Positions 1-7,712 of a stretch of DNA of 64,000 bases are shown piece after piece. Under the pieces are notes generated by a model that worked only from the letters and a program-made list of their open reading frames with translations, had not been told where the DNA came from and made no database searches. This DNA comes from Alphaproteobacteria bacterium. GTDB taxonomy: Bacteria; Pseudomonadota; Alphaproteobacteria; Rhizobiales; Aestuariivirgaceae. A program made the translations under genes and the position numbers. The first letter of the stretch is position 1, and each line of letters opens with the position of its first letter. The stretch spans positions 1 through 64,000 of the forward strand of contig JAHEFB010000106.1 in assembly GCA_024640405.1 (NCBI GenBank), given 5' to 3'.

Positions 1-153
1 CGTTTTTCCGGAAACCGCCATTCAGATGCTGGTCCAGATCCGGGATTTCAAATGACACACTGGTCTGTTGCGCTTCATCACCGGTATCGGGCGAGGTGTT
101 CTGAAGCTGATTGATTGCAGACCTTGCCCTGTTTAAACGAGCAGTCGACGCCA
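1..153 (-). CDS. Partial unknown protein, N-terminal 51 residues
   Basis: A minus-strand reading frame opens with ATG at 153-151 and runs without a stop to the left edge, so only the N-terminus is visible. An AGGAGG lies directly against the ATG, closer than usual, so the true start is uncertain. Residues 33-48 read like the short 'I-x-x-L-D-x-x-L-x-G-G' segment found at the front of ImuA/RecA-like proteins (SOS mutagenesis), but this is weak resemblance over a few residues. I do not assign a function. Confidence 0.45.
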
Positions 154-253
154 TCCTCCTGTTCCTTTGACAACAGATGTTCTCTTTTTGTTCCAGTAAA
201 GCCAACCGTCAGCAATGAGTCAAGAGGGCGGACATATATCAAAGGAAAAATTC

Positions 254-1171
254 TCAATCGTATGTAGCAATGGTGGATTGAATCGCCTCAGCCAAAGCTG
301 CCCACAACGGCTGCATCTTCCTGGTGCTCTTCGTCCTGAGTTGCAGCATCGAGATATTCAGGTCGGCTGCCGGAAACAGCGGGCCCGTCAGCATATCCAT
401 CTCATTTCTGGCAATATTATCGGCCACCAGGGAATGCGGCAGCCACGCAACGCCAAAGCCACCGCGGACAAATCCCATGACCGCATTGGTAAGCCCGGCT
501 GTTATGTCGTGCGAAAATTGATGCGGAGTATGGGCCAGCACATCATCCAGCAGAACAATGCCCAGAAAATTATCACGCGGGTAGTCAATCAACGGAATTC
601 TATGTTCCCCGGGAGAAATCGCCATCAGGGAGGATGTCAGTTCAGGCGCACAAACCGGCACCAGGCTGTCCCTGGCAACCATGGTTTTCTCGACCAGATC
701 GCTTGGCCCGATGACCGGGCGGCCTCTCGTCTCGTAGGCCAGCATCAGCAGGACCTCTTCCGTCATCAGCATCTGGAAGCTTTGATTGTGGTTCTCAGCC
801 CTCAGGCGTACCCGGTGCTGTCCGAGCCTGCCCTTGATTTTGCCCAGCGCTGCAGGCAGCAATCTCGAAGCGAGAGCCTGAACAGTTGCAATGGTGATGT
901 CCTGGGTGTTGCTCGGTCCGGTTGCAATGTTCTCACGCAGTCGCTTCAGCCCGGCAAGGGTGCTCTCGATCTCTCCCCGGTTGGCTTCAAGCGCAGCGCT
1001 CGGGCGGGCAGGGCGAACGCTGCGGTCAACCAGACCAACACCCTGACGCGCCTCAATGGCTTGCAACCGGCGCGAATAGGCCGGTTGCGAAAGATTTCTG
1101 CGCCGTGCGGCAAGCGTAATATTGCGCACTTCAATCAGGGCCAGAAGATCTTCGAGGGACTGCTCATCCAT
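254..1171 (-). CDS. LysR-family transcriptional regulator
   Basis: This 305-residue protein has the normal LysR length. An N-terminal winged helix-turn-helix (about residues 3-62, with the family-typical 'LSQPAYSRRLQAIE' recognition region) is followed by a linker helix and a type 2 periplasmic-binding-like effector domain (about 90-300). It is transcribed away from comD and comE, with 122 bp between the start codons. A T-N11-A dyad of the LysR kind lies 11 bp from its start. By the usual LysR logic it probably controls the divergent sulfopyruvate decarboxylase genes and itself. The effector is not evident; a C3 sulfonate would be a reasonable guess. Confidence 0.9.
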   Translation of the reverse strand: MDEQSLEDLLALIEVRNITLAARRRNLSQPAYSRRLQAIEARQGVGLVDRSVRPARPSAALEANRGEIESTLAGLKRLRENIATGPSNTQDITIATVQALASRLLPAALGKIKGRLGQHRVRLRAENHNQSFQMLMTEEVLLMLAYETRGRPVIGPSDLVEKTMVARDSLVPVCAPELTSSLMAISPGEHRIPLIDYPRDNFLGIVLLDDVLAHTPHQFSHDITAGLTNAVMGFVRGGFGVAWLPHSLVADNIARNEMDMLTGPLFPAADLNISMLQLRTKSTRKMQPLWAALAEAIQSTIATYD

Positions 1172-1181
1172 ACACAGTTAA

Positions 1182-1196
1182 ATGCAGTATATGCAT
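1182..1196. promoter_or_regulatory. Candidate LysR operator (T-N11-A dyad)
   Basis: ATGCA-GTATA-TGCAT is a perfect 5-bp-arm inverted repeat with T-N11-A geometry. It lies between the divergent LysR gene and comD, next to the regulator's start. Its position fits an autorepression and activation site. It was found by eye and has not been tested against background. Confidence 0.5.
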
Positions 1197-1293
1197 GTTA
1201 TTTGTCAATTATTGCATTGGAAGTCAGCACGCTTGCATGCTAATGCTCTGGCATAGCAGATCAGGCTAAATTTCAAAAAAGAGGGAATTGTCC

Positions 1294-1791
1294 GTGTCCG
1301 TAAACGACAAGATCGTCTCAGACCTCGTGGCCAACAAGGTTGAGTTCGTAACAACGGTGCCCTGCAAGCAGCTTGCAGGGGTGATAGACAAAATCGAGCA
1401 AAGCAAGGACATCTACCATATTCCTTCCAACAAGGAAGACGAGGGGATGGGCCTGTGTGCCGGTGCATATATGGGCGGCAAGCGTCCTGCCATCATCATG
1501 CAGAACACGGCCATTGGTGTCACCGTCAACACGCTGGTGACCCTGACCCAGTATTACCGCATGCCATTGCCCATGCTGATCAGCTATCGCGGTGAACTGG
1601 GCGAACCGGTTGCCTGCCAGGTTGAAATGGCGGTTCACACCAAGGCCCTGCTGGCACAGCTCAACATTCCGACCTACCACTTCCATCACGAAGACGATGT
1701 CAACGAACTGGACGCCATCCTGAAGTACACCTTCATGTGCAACAAGCCGGTAGCCATTCTGACCGACGCCACATTCTGGAAAGGATACTGA
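1294..1791 (+). CDS. comD: Sulfopyruvate decarboxylase, alpha subunit (ComD-like)
   Basis: This 165-residue protein matches the ComD half of the two-subunit thiamine-diphosphate sulfopyruvate decarboxylase, which converts 3-sulfopyruvate to sulfoacetaldehyde and CO2. Recognisable segments are the 'VPC' near residue 22, the EDEGMGLCAGAYMGGKRPA block that carries the catalytic Glu, and the 'ISYRGELGEP' block. I prefer GTG at 1294 because GAGGG lies 8 nt upstream; TTG at 1288 would be only 2 nt from it. comE follows after 2 nt. Bacteria use this enzyme in sulfolactate, cysteate or sulfopyruvate breakdown and methanogens in coenzyme M synthesis. No Xsc, Pta or sulfolactate dehydrogenase gene is in the window. 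Confidence 0.85.
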   Translation: MSVNDKIVSDLVANKVEFVTTVPCKQLAGVIDKIEQSKDIYHIPSNKEDEGMGLCAGAYMGGKRPAIIMQNTAIGVTVNTLVTLTQYYRMPLPMLISYRGELGEPVACQVEMAVHTKALLAQLNIPTYHFHHEDDVNELDAILKYTFMCNKPVAILTDATFWKGY

Positions 1792-1793
1792 TC

Positions 1794-2357
1794 ATGATCC
1801 GCTCTGAAGTATTGAAACAACTCATCCCGGTCATTTCCAACCATTTCGTCGTCTGTAACATCGGCCTGCCCAGCCAGGAAATGCACATGCTCGACGACCA
1901 GCCGACCAGTTTCTACATGCTGGGCACCATGGGATTGTCGTCCTCGATCGGGCTGGGTCTTGCATTGGCCCAGAAACAGAAGGTCATCTCCATTGACGGT
2001 GACGGATCGGTCCTGACCAACTTCGGCACCTTGCCGACCATTGCCAACAATGTTGCCGATAACTTTATCCTGCTGATCATCGACAACGGCAGTTATGGCT
2101 CAACCGGAGATCAGCCGACCTATGCCGGCAAGAAGACCTCGCTGACTGCTGTAGCGAAAGCCTGTGGTTGTGAAAACGTGGTTGAGTGCCAGGCAGAAGA
2201 AGCGGCTGCAACCGTGCAGGCCGCACTGGACAGCGACAAGATGACAATCATCGTCTGCAAGTGCGAGTCCGGCAATGTGAAGGTGCCTGTCATCACCATG
2301 GATCCGGTAGTCATCCGCGATCGCTTCATGAAGGAACTCCAGGCCCGCAATGGCTAG
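1794..2357 (+). CDS. comE: Sulfopyruvate decarboxylase, beta subunit (ComE-like)
   Basis: This 187-residue subunit binds thiamine diphosphate. The motif starts GDGS at residues 69-72 and ends in 'IIDN' about 27 residues later, as in the C-terminal domain of TPP decarboxylases. 'GTMGLSSSIGLGLA' (44-57) is the other family hallmark. I chose ATG 1794, two bases after the comD stop, which leaves no room for another start and implies translational coupling. Together with ComD it makes the complete enzyme, split in two as in methanogens rather than fused. A strong terminator follows, so comDE is a closed two-gene operon. Confidence 0.87.
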   Translation: MIRSEVLKQLIPVISNHFVVCNIGLPSQEMHMLDDQPTSFYMLGTMGLSSSIGLGLALAQKQKVISIDGDGSVLTNFGTLPTIANNVADNFILLIIDNGSYGSTGDQPTYAGKKTSLTAVAKACGCENVVECQAEEAAATVQAALDSDKMTIIVCKCESGNVKVPVITMDPVVIRDRFMKELQARNG

Positions 2358-2395
2358 TGGAAATTTCTGCTCGAATCTATGACAATGAGTCCAGG

Positions 2396-2434
2396 GATGA
2401 CGCTCGGCCAAATGGTCAGGCGTCATCTTTTTTT
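2396..2434 (+). terminator. Rho-independent terminator after comE
   Basis: GATGACGC (2396-2403) pairs perfectly with GCGTCATC (2420-2427) and is followed at once by seven T. It ends the comDE transcript 39 bp after the comE stop. Confidence 0.85.
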
Positions 2435-2549
2435 GGTGCGTGAAGTCAAAAACGCGTGGCCCGCCTATCAAGCTCCCATTGCAGATTGAGCGGGTGACGT
2501 CCAATGTGTGCGATACAAGTGCAAACTCAACAAGCAGACGAGGGGAAAA

Positions 2550-2816
2550 ATGTCCGGTGTCTTCGCAATGTTCCTGGAACAATTTGTTGCGCCAATTCCC
2601 ATTGCCGTTGGCATCGCGGGTGCGTTTTTTTCTCGCTCATGGCTGCACGTTCTAATGACAGCCATTGCCGCGGCATCGATCACTCAGATATTTCTCCGCA
2701 TGTCAGACGCAGAACACAGCTTCAATCTCCTGACTTTCCTGATCGGTGTCGTCGCAGCGGGCATTTGGGCTGCATGGTTTTACTGGGTCCGGTTGAGCAG
2801 GACAAAAAACAACTGA
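2550..2816 (+). CDS. Small membrane protein of unknown function
   Basis: An 88-residue protein. I took ATG 2550 because GAGGGG lies five bases upstream; a longer start at 2508 has no such site. Hydrophobic stretches at about residues 8-25, 31-46 and 57-77 suggest three membrane segments, and a basic tail (RLSRTKNN) probably faces the cytoplasm. I do not recognise the family. It stands alone between the comDE terminator and the short-chain dehydrogenase unit, on the same strand. Confidence 0.7.
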   Translation: MSGVFAMFLEQFVAPIPIAVGIAGAFFSRSWLHVLMTAIAAASITQIFLRMSDAEHSFNLLTFLIGVVAAGIWAAWFYWVRLSRTKNN

Positions 2817-3000
2817 CGTCCACGTGCTGCCGCAATCCGCCTCAATCTGGCGGGATCTTAAGATTGCAAAATTGCAGCAACGCTTCCGGAATTTTGTACA
2901 AACCTGCAGCAAATCCAGACAATAGCCCTGCGCGTATCCAGCACCACATTCTTTGACAGCGGCAACTTTGGAGCGGTCCAACGTGCTTGGAGGTTTGATA

Positions 3001-3072
3001 ATGGTCTTGTTGGAACTGATCAGTGCGTTGACGTCAAACGTCAGCGCAGTCTGGCTGAGCCTTATCGGTTGA
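3001..3072 (+). CDS. 23-residue hydrophobic leader ORF coupled to the dehydrogenase gene
   Basis: ATG 3001 is preceded by GGAGG with an ideal 7-nt spacing. The frame encodes 23 mostly hydrophobic residues (MVLLELISALTSNVSAVWLS, then LIG). Its TGA (3070-3072) shares one base with the ATG of the following dehydrogenase (TGATG). The dehydrogenase start has only a poor ribosome site of its own, so the leader may deliver ribosomes to it. It could also be a small membrane peptide in its own right. Confidence 0.55.
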   Translation: MVLLELISALTSNVSAVWLSLIG

Positions 3073-3809
3073 TGGAGCGTATGACCTCAAATCATTCGTC
3101 TGAGCTTCTGTTGCAGTCCTTTCCCGACGGGTTTCGCGCCGTTGTGGCTGGGTCGACCGGTGCTATCGGCAGCGCAATCATGCAGGTGCTCCTGGCACAC
3201 CCAAGATGCAAGGAATGTGTTGGTCTGGCGCGGTCCACTGATCCGGCAATCGATCTTGGTGATGAAACCGGCATCGAGCAGGCAGCTAGCCATGTTTCCA
3301 CAGGCGGAGATGTCCATCTGGTGATTGACGCCACAGGTTTTCTCCATGACGGAGCGGTCATGCCGGAGAAATCACTGAAGCAAATCACGTCATCGTCCAT
3401 GCAGCATTCGTTTCAGGTGAATGCCATTGGACCGGCACTGCTGCTCAAGCATTTTCATCCGCTGTTTCCACGTCATCACAAGTGCTGTTTCGCCACCTTG
3501 TCGGCAAGAGTTGGTAGTATCGGCGACAATGCACTCGGCGGATGGTACGGCTATCGTGCATCGAAGGCGGCGTTGAACATGATCATTAAGACCGCTTCAA
3601 TAGAGTTAGCCCGCACCCATCCTGATGCCGTATGCCTTGCGCTGCATCCAGGTACAGTGAAAACTGCATTGTCAGAACCATTCAGCTCTGGCCGCGACCT
3701 GTTTTCGGCAGAGGTGTCTGCCGGCATGCTGCTCAATGTCATTGATAAAGCCGACAGCAGCAACACCGGCAGCTTCCTGGCTTATGACCGAAGGGAAATT
3801 TGCTGGTGA
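3072..3809 (+). CDS. Short-chain dehydrogenase/reductase
   Basis: This 245-residue SDR has the glycine-rich nucleotide site 'AGSTGAIGSAI' near the N-terminus, an 'NAIG' at about residue 117, and the catalytic Tyr-x3-Lys in 'YGYRASKAALNM'. It resembles the C-factor-like NAD(P)-dependent SDRs; the substrate cannot be told from sequence. ATG 3072 is chosen because it overlaps the leader ORF stop. ATG 3081 (with GGAG just upstream) is the alternative. The gene starts a three-gene run with glutathione peroxidase and a histidine phosphatase. Confidence 0.85.
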   Translation: MERMTSNHSSELLLQSFPDGFRAVVAGSTGAIGSAIMQVLLAHPRCKECVGLARSTDPAIDLGDETGIEQAASHVSTGGDVHLVIDATGFLHDGAVMPEKSLKQITSSSMQHSFQVNAIGPALLLKHFHPLFPRHHKCCFATLSARVGSIGDNALGGWYGYRASKAALNMIIKTASIELARTHPDAVCLALHPGTVKTALSEPFSSGRDLFSAEVSAGMLLNVIDKADSSNTGSFLAYDRREICW

Positions 3810-3858
3810 AGTGTTTGATCAAGAAGAAGTGCTGTCTGAGTGTAACAGGGAGTTCGAG

Positions 3859-4428
3859 ATGATCTTAAAGCGCCGAATGATTATTGCCGGACTGCTGGCA
3901 ACCACCTTCTGTTTCCCCGGCACCGCTTCGATGGCAGGCAACAGGTCCGGGTTTCAGTTCAGTTTCGACGGATTTGACGGAAATCCGCTGCCATTGAGCA
4001 GGTTTCGTGACCGTGCCGTGCTTGTTGTGAACACCGCCAGTGAATGCGGTTATACAGGCCAGTATGCCGGGCTTGAAACGCTATGGCAGAACTACAGACA
4101 CATGGGTCTGACCGTTGTCGGCGTGCCATCCAACAACTTTGGCGGCCAGGAACCGCTTGAAGGCGAGCAGATAAAGAATTTCTGCACTCTGAATTATGGT
4201 GTGACGTTTCCATTGGCTGATCGCACGGACGTTGTCGGGCGCGCTGCGCATCCGTTTTACAAGTGGGCGTTGGCTCAGGCAGGACCCAAGGCCAGGCCCC
4301 GCTGGAACTTTCACAAGATCCTGCTCGATCGTGACGGGAAAATCGCAGCAACATTCGCAACTGCCGTGGAGCCGACAAGCGACCAGGTACGACGCGCGAT
4401 CATCAATGCACTGGGAGCAGGCTCATGA
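3859..4428 (+). CDS. Glutathione peroxidase family protein, exported
   Basis: This 189-residue thiol peroxidase has the peroxidatic Cys at 63 in 'NTASECGYTGQY', a Gln in 'SNNFGGQEP' and a Trp in 'RWNFHKIL', giving the complete GPx catalytic set. It is a cysteine form, not a selenocysteine form. The N-terminus from ATG 3859 (AGGGAG upstream) carries a basic, hydrophobic signal peptide ending near 'TASMA', so the enzyme should act in the periplasm on peroxides or lipid peroxides. Its stop overlaps the next start (ATGA), indicating one transcript with the histidine phosphatase gene. Confidence 0.9.
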   Translation: MILKRRMIIAGLLATTFCFPGTASMAGNRSGFQFSFDGFDGNPLPLSRFRDRAVLVVNTASECGYTGQYAGLETLWQNYRHMGLTVVGVPSNNFGGQEPLEGEQIKNFCTLNYGVTFPLADRTDVVGRAAHPFYKWALAQAGPKARPRWNFHKILLDRDGKIAATFATAVEPTSDQVRRAIINALGAGS

Positions 4429-5024
4429 GCGCCAATGTCTGGCCCGGTTGGGCAAGGCGCCTTGCTGCCACGACTATGGCAACATTGGCGCTGACGTTCA
4501 TGCTTGTGGATCCTGCGTCAGCCAGTCCTGCCGGTTGGGAGGCACTTAGAAAGGGCACAGCGTTCGTTCTCATGCGTCATGCACTCGCGCCCGGAACAGG
4601 TGATCCAGAGAATTTCAACCTGGATGACTGCAGCACCCAGAGAAATCTGTCCGACGTGGGGCGGCAACAGGCGCGCGAGACGGGTGAGTTCTTCAGGGCC
4701 AATGGTATAGACAAGGCCGAAATCTGGTCCAGCGCCTGGTGCAGGTGTCGCGAAACCGCCGAACTGCTCGCACTGGGCAATGTGGAAACCCTCCATTCAC
4801 TCAACTCGTTCTTCGGCCGGCGGGACAGGCGGCTGCCGCAGACCAGGGCATTGAAAGACTGGTTGCAGGCGCGCGCGATGGAAACACCGCTGGTTCTGGT
4901 CACCCATCAGGTGAACATATCTGCGTTGACGGGCGTCTATCCCCGATCAGGAGAGTTGATTTTTGTCGAGGTGACCGGGAACAGTTCTGTAAATGTTGTG
5001 GGCCGCGCCTTGATTGAGCAATGA
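4425..5024 (+). CDS. Histidine phosphatase superfamily protein, exported
   Basis: This 199-residue protein has the phosphoglycerate-mutase-like signature as 'LMRHA' near residue 47, a second conserved region 'SAWCRCRETAELL', and a late catalytic His in 'VLVTHQVNISALTG'. Residues 1-36 form a signal peptide (basic, then hydrophobic, ending 'DPASA'), so it is probably periplasmic. Its start overlaps the peroxidase stop by four bases. The substrate is unknown; exported members of this superfamily include sugar-phosphate and lipid-linked phosphatases. It is convergent with the molybdoenzyme gene, 54 bp away. Confidence 0.85.
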   Translation: MSANVWPGWARRLAATTMATLALTFMLVDPASASPAGWEALRKGTAFVLMRHALAPGTGDPENFNLDDCSTQRNLSDVGRQQARETGEFFRANGIDKAEIWSSAWCRCRETAELLALGNVETLHSLNSFFGRRDRRLPQTRALKDWLQARAMETPLVLVTHQVNISALTGVYPRSGELIFVEVTGNSSVNVVGRALIEQ

Positions 5025-5078
5025 CGACGCAAGATTTGTAGGCTCAGGGTCACAAAATCGGTTCGGTGTCGACCTCAT

Positions 5079-7475
5079 TCAATGTTGTCGCCTGACCTCA
5101 CACACATAAGCGCGAAGCGGAACGGAGCCACTGACCGGATCGACGTCATCATGGCCAATCACCAGGTTGAAATTTGCGCTGTCCGGGCCAAGAGGTTCAA
5201 ATCCGGGAGCGTCGATTTCGGGGCAGGCCTGCCACCATCCGTGTTGTCCGCAGACCACTTGCGGGTCCAGCGCCTCGTCGAAACGGGCACGCGCACGCAC
5301 TTTGCCGTTCGGGGTTTCGATTTCAACCCAGTCCCCGGCTTCAATCGAACGCGTTGCCGCTGTGGCAGGATTGAGGTCGACCTGGGGATCCGGCGCCCGC
5401 CGCCGCAAGCTGGGCAGGCCGCGGTGCTGGCTTTCGCAATACAGCGAATCCTTTGCGCAGGTGAGGATCAATGGATAGGTTTTCACAAGGTCCGGTCTGG
5501 AATTGAGACTGACCAGCGGTTCTTCGTAGTCAGGGAGCGGCGGATAACCCTTGTCCAGCAATGTTTCTGAGTAAAACTCCACCTTGCGTGATGGCGTGTT
5601 GAAACCGCGCGGTATGCCGTCTGCGCGCACGGCATATTTTTTGTGCCGGGTTTGCAGCGGCACGCTTACGCCGGCAGGCATTTTCCGCAAAGCTTCCAGT
5701 GTCACCCCGCTCGGTGCCAGCTGGTGGCGGTAGGCGGCATCGATGTCGCCGTTCCAGAACTTGTCGCCGAAACCCATCCGGCACGCCAGATCAAAGACAA
5801 TCTGGATGTCGGATCGCGAGTCGCCCCGGGGCTCAACCAGCTTTTTGCGCAGCTGGATCAGGGAGCAGGCCGTTTCACTGGTTTCAAAACCGATCTTCAG
5901 TCCTTCTGACTCGAACGGGCTGGTTGTCGGCAGGACAATATCGGCCGTTTCCGCACTTGGATTCATGAACAGGTCAACATGGACATGAAAGTCCAGGGCG
6001 GTCAGCGCTTGGTGCCCGCGTTCGCCGTCGGCATGTGCAACCAGCATGTTTGAACCGAAACTGACCAGCCCTCGAACCGCATATGGCTCCTTTTCCAGAA
6101 TTGCCCGGTAAATACTTGCCGATGTGACATGGTCGAAGCGTGCAGGACCGAGCGGCCGGTCTTCCAGACCCAGGGTCTTCGCCTGCTGCTGCACAGACAG
6201 CATATCGTCGCCTTGAACGTTGTTGCTGGGAGCAGCGGGAAACTGAACGTTTCCGCCCTTTTCATCGAAGTTTCCGGTGAGGGCATAGACCAGGCCGATC
6301 GCACGCGCGATCTGGGTCGCGTTGGACTGTTGTTCCAGGCCACTCCAGGCCATGTACGCAACCGGTCGCGAAAGCCACAGTATTTCCGCCGTCTGTATGA
6401 CCTTGCCGGCTTCGACGCCTGTCAGCCTTTCGACTTCCTCTGGACCATACCGGTCACAAAGATCAGCCGTAAGCTGGAAAGCCGGTTGGCAGGTGACGGG
6501 CCCCTGTGGCGTTTCAACCTCGAAGCTGCCGAACAGCGCCAGCTTGGCATTGTCAGCTGCATAGCTGCCGAGGTCCGGGGCATAGGCAACTGGTCGTCCC
6601 ACGGTTTCATTCCAGGCCAGGTAGTTTTTTGCCGAACCAGCCGGATCAACATCCTGTTCGCGCAGGAATCGGCCCGTGTCTGCGCGAACCAGCAAAGGCC
6701 CGTTTGTCCAGTCGCGAACGAAGTCTTTGTCGTACCAATTGCGAGCAATCATTACATGCGCCAGGCCGAGGGCAAGCGCGCCGTCACTGCCCGGCCGGAC
6801 CTGCAGCCACTGATCCGCGCGGCGTGCCAGACCGGCGTGGCGCGGATCGATAACGATCAACCGTGCGCCGGAATTCTGTGCGGCAACGGTGGCGGTTGCA
6901 TGGGCGATCCGGGACACGGTCGGATTGTACCCCCACAACACGATGCAGCCGGCATTGTCCAGATCAGGCATGCAGTCGGCCGGGAGCCCGGCTCCGAAGG
7001 TGTAGATGTTGGCGAGGTATCTTCCCCAGCCGCAAAGCTCCATCGAGACAGACTGATTGGGGCTGCCAAATGCCTTTCTCAGGCGGCGGACCCACGTGAT
7101 CGAATCTGACAGGGCAGAAGTGGACGGAGAGGCGGTATTGAAGACCACGGTTTCAGGGCCATGGCGATCCGCCAACGCTTTCAGTTTGCCGGCGATTGTA
7201 TCGAGTGCTTCGTCCCAGCTGATCTGCTGCCAACCCGCATCGGCGGCACCTTTCGGCCGTGTCCGCTTCATTGGATAAAGCAACCGGTCCGGATGGTAGA
7301 CAAGTTCCGGTGCAACCTTTCCCTTGATGCACAGCGCCTGGCCGGTTGGATGCGAAGGATCAGGTTTCAGCGCTACAAAACGGCCATCCTCGAGCGTGGC
7401 GGTCGCACCACAGCGAGAGATGCACAGTGCGCAGAAGCCGGGAACCTGTTCAGTTGTGAGAGTTTCAGCAGACAT
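5079..7475 (-). CDS. Molybdopterin oxidoreductase, DMSO-reductase superfamily
   Basis: This 798-residue catalytic subunit carries an N-terminal [4Fe-4S] site (Cys15, Cys18, Cys22, Cys49), a bis-MGD domain, and a C-terminal molybdopterin-dinucleotide-binding domain beginning near 'TYPLILTCAKDS'. Cys148 in 'MELCGWGR' stands where the Mo-coordinating residue is expected, pointing to a Cys-ligated type (formate-dehydrogenase/Nap/thiosulfate-polysulfide reductase side) rather than a Ser- or Asp-ligated one. No signal or twin-arginine peptide is visible, so it is probably cytoplasmic. No Fe-S or membrane-anchor subunit gene is adjacent. The substrate is unknown. Confidence 0.88.
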   Translation of the reverse strand: MSAETLTTEQVPGFCALCISRCGATATLEDGRFVALKPDPSHPTGQALCIKGKVAPELVYHPDRLLYPMKRTRPKGAADAGWQQISWDEALDTIAGKLKALADRHGPETVVFNTASPSTSALSDSITWVRRLRKAFGSPNQSVSMELCGWGRYLANIYTFGAGLPADCMPDLDNAGCIVLWGYNPTVSRIAHATATVAAQNSGARLIVIDPRHAGLARRADQWLQVRPGSDGALALGLAHVMIARNWYDKDFVRDWTNGPLLVRADTGRFLREQDVDPAGSAKNYLAWNETVGRPVAYAPDLGSYAADNAKLALFGSFEVETPQGPVTCQPAFQLTADLCDRYGPEEVERLTGVEAGKVIQTAEILWLSRPVAYMAWSGLEQQSNATQIARAIGLVYALTGNFDEKGGNVQFPAAPSNNVQGDDMLSVQQQAKTLGLEDRPLGPARFDHVTSASIYRAILEKEPYAVRGLVSFGSNMLVAHADGERGHQALTALDFHVHVDLFMNPSAETADIVLPTTSPFESEGLKIGFETSETACSLIQLRKKLVEPRGDSRSDIQIVFDLACRMGFGDKFWNGDIDAAYRHQLAPSGVTLEALRKMPAGVSVPLQTRHKKYAVRADGIPRGFNTPSRKVEFYSETLLDKGYPPLPDYEEPLVSLNSRPDLVKTYPLILTCAKDSLYCESQHRGLPSLRRRAPDPQVDLNPATAATRSIEAGDWVEIETPNGKVRARARFDEALDPQVVCGQHGWWQACPEIDAPGFEPLGPDSANFNLVIGHDDVDPVSGSVPLRAYVCEVRRQH

Positions 7476-7616
7476 TGCAGGATTACCTTGAACTTGGGTG
7501 CGGCACAGTCAGGCCGATGTGCCATAGTCGGGTAGATTAGCACATCATTGGCACGAAAAAATCCGAATGTCTGCCGCAGACAAAGGCAGAAAGTTTACCG
7601 CGCCTTCCAACCCTGC

Positions 7617-7652
7617 AGAGCGACATGGGTTCATGTGGACCCATGTCGCTCT
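7617..7652. repeat. Perfect 14-bp inverted repeat (strong hairpin)
   Basis: AGAGCGACATGGGT (7617-7630) is mirrored exactly by ACCCATGTCGCTCT (7639-7652) around an 8-nt loop. It sits between the stop of the metallopeptidase gene and the start of the molybdoenzyme gene, both on the minus strand. No T-run follows on either strand, so it is not a typical rho-independent terminator. It may be an mRNA-stabilising element, a protein-binding palindrome or a dispersed genomic repeat. Confidence 0.75.
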
Positions 7653-7712
7653 AACCGGTTTTCAGTTTCGAAGGCCGTTTGTCTTGCCGGCCCTTGTCAG
7701 GCGGATCCGTTA

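Noticed and set aside
1288-1293. TTG at 1288 as the comD start
   Set aside because: The GAGGG ribosome site would be only two bases away; GTG 1294 has normal spacing.
1294-2357. comD/comE as fragments of one broken acetolactate-synthase-type gene
   Set aside because: Each frame is intact, separately initiated and matches the known two-subunit sulfopyruvate decarboxylase layout.
4045-4050. Selenocysteine in the glutathione peroxidase
   Set aside because: The catalytic codon is TGC (Cys63 in NTASECGY); no in-frame TGA is present there.
6129-7109. 326-codon plus-strand frame opposite the molybdoenzyme
   Set aside because: Antisense shadow of a complete, well-supported gene.
7617-7652. Reading the hairpin as a rho-independent terminator
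   Set aside because: No T-run follows the stem on either strand.
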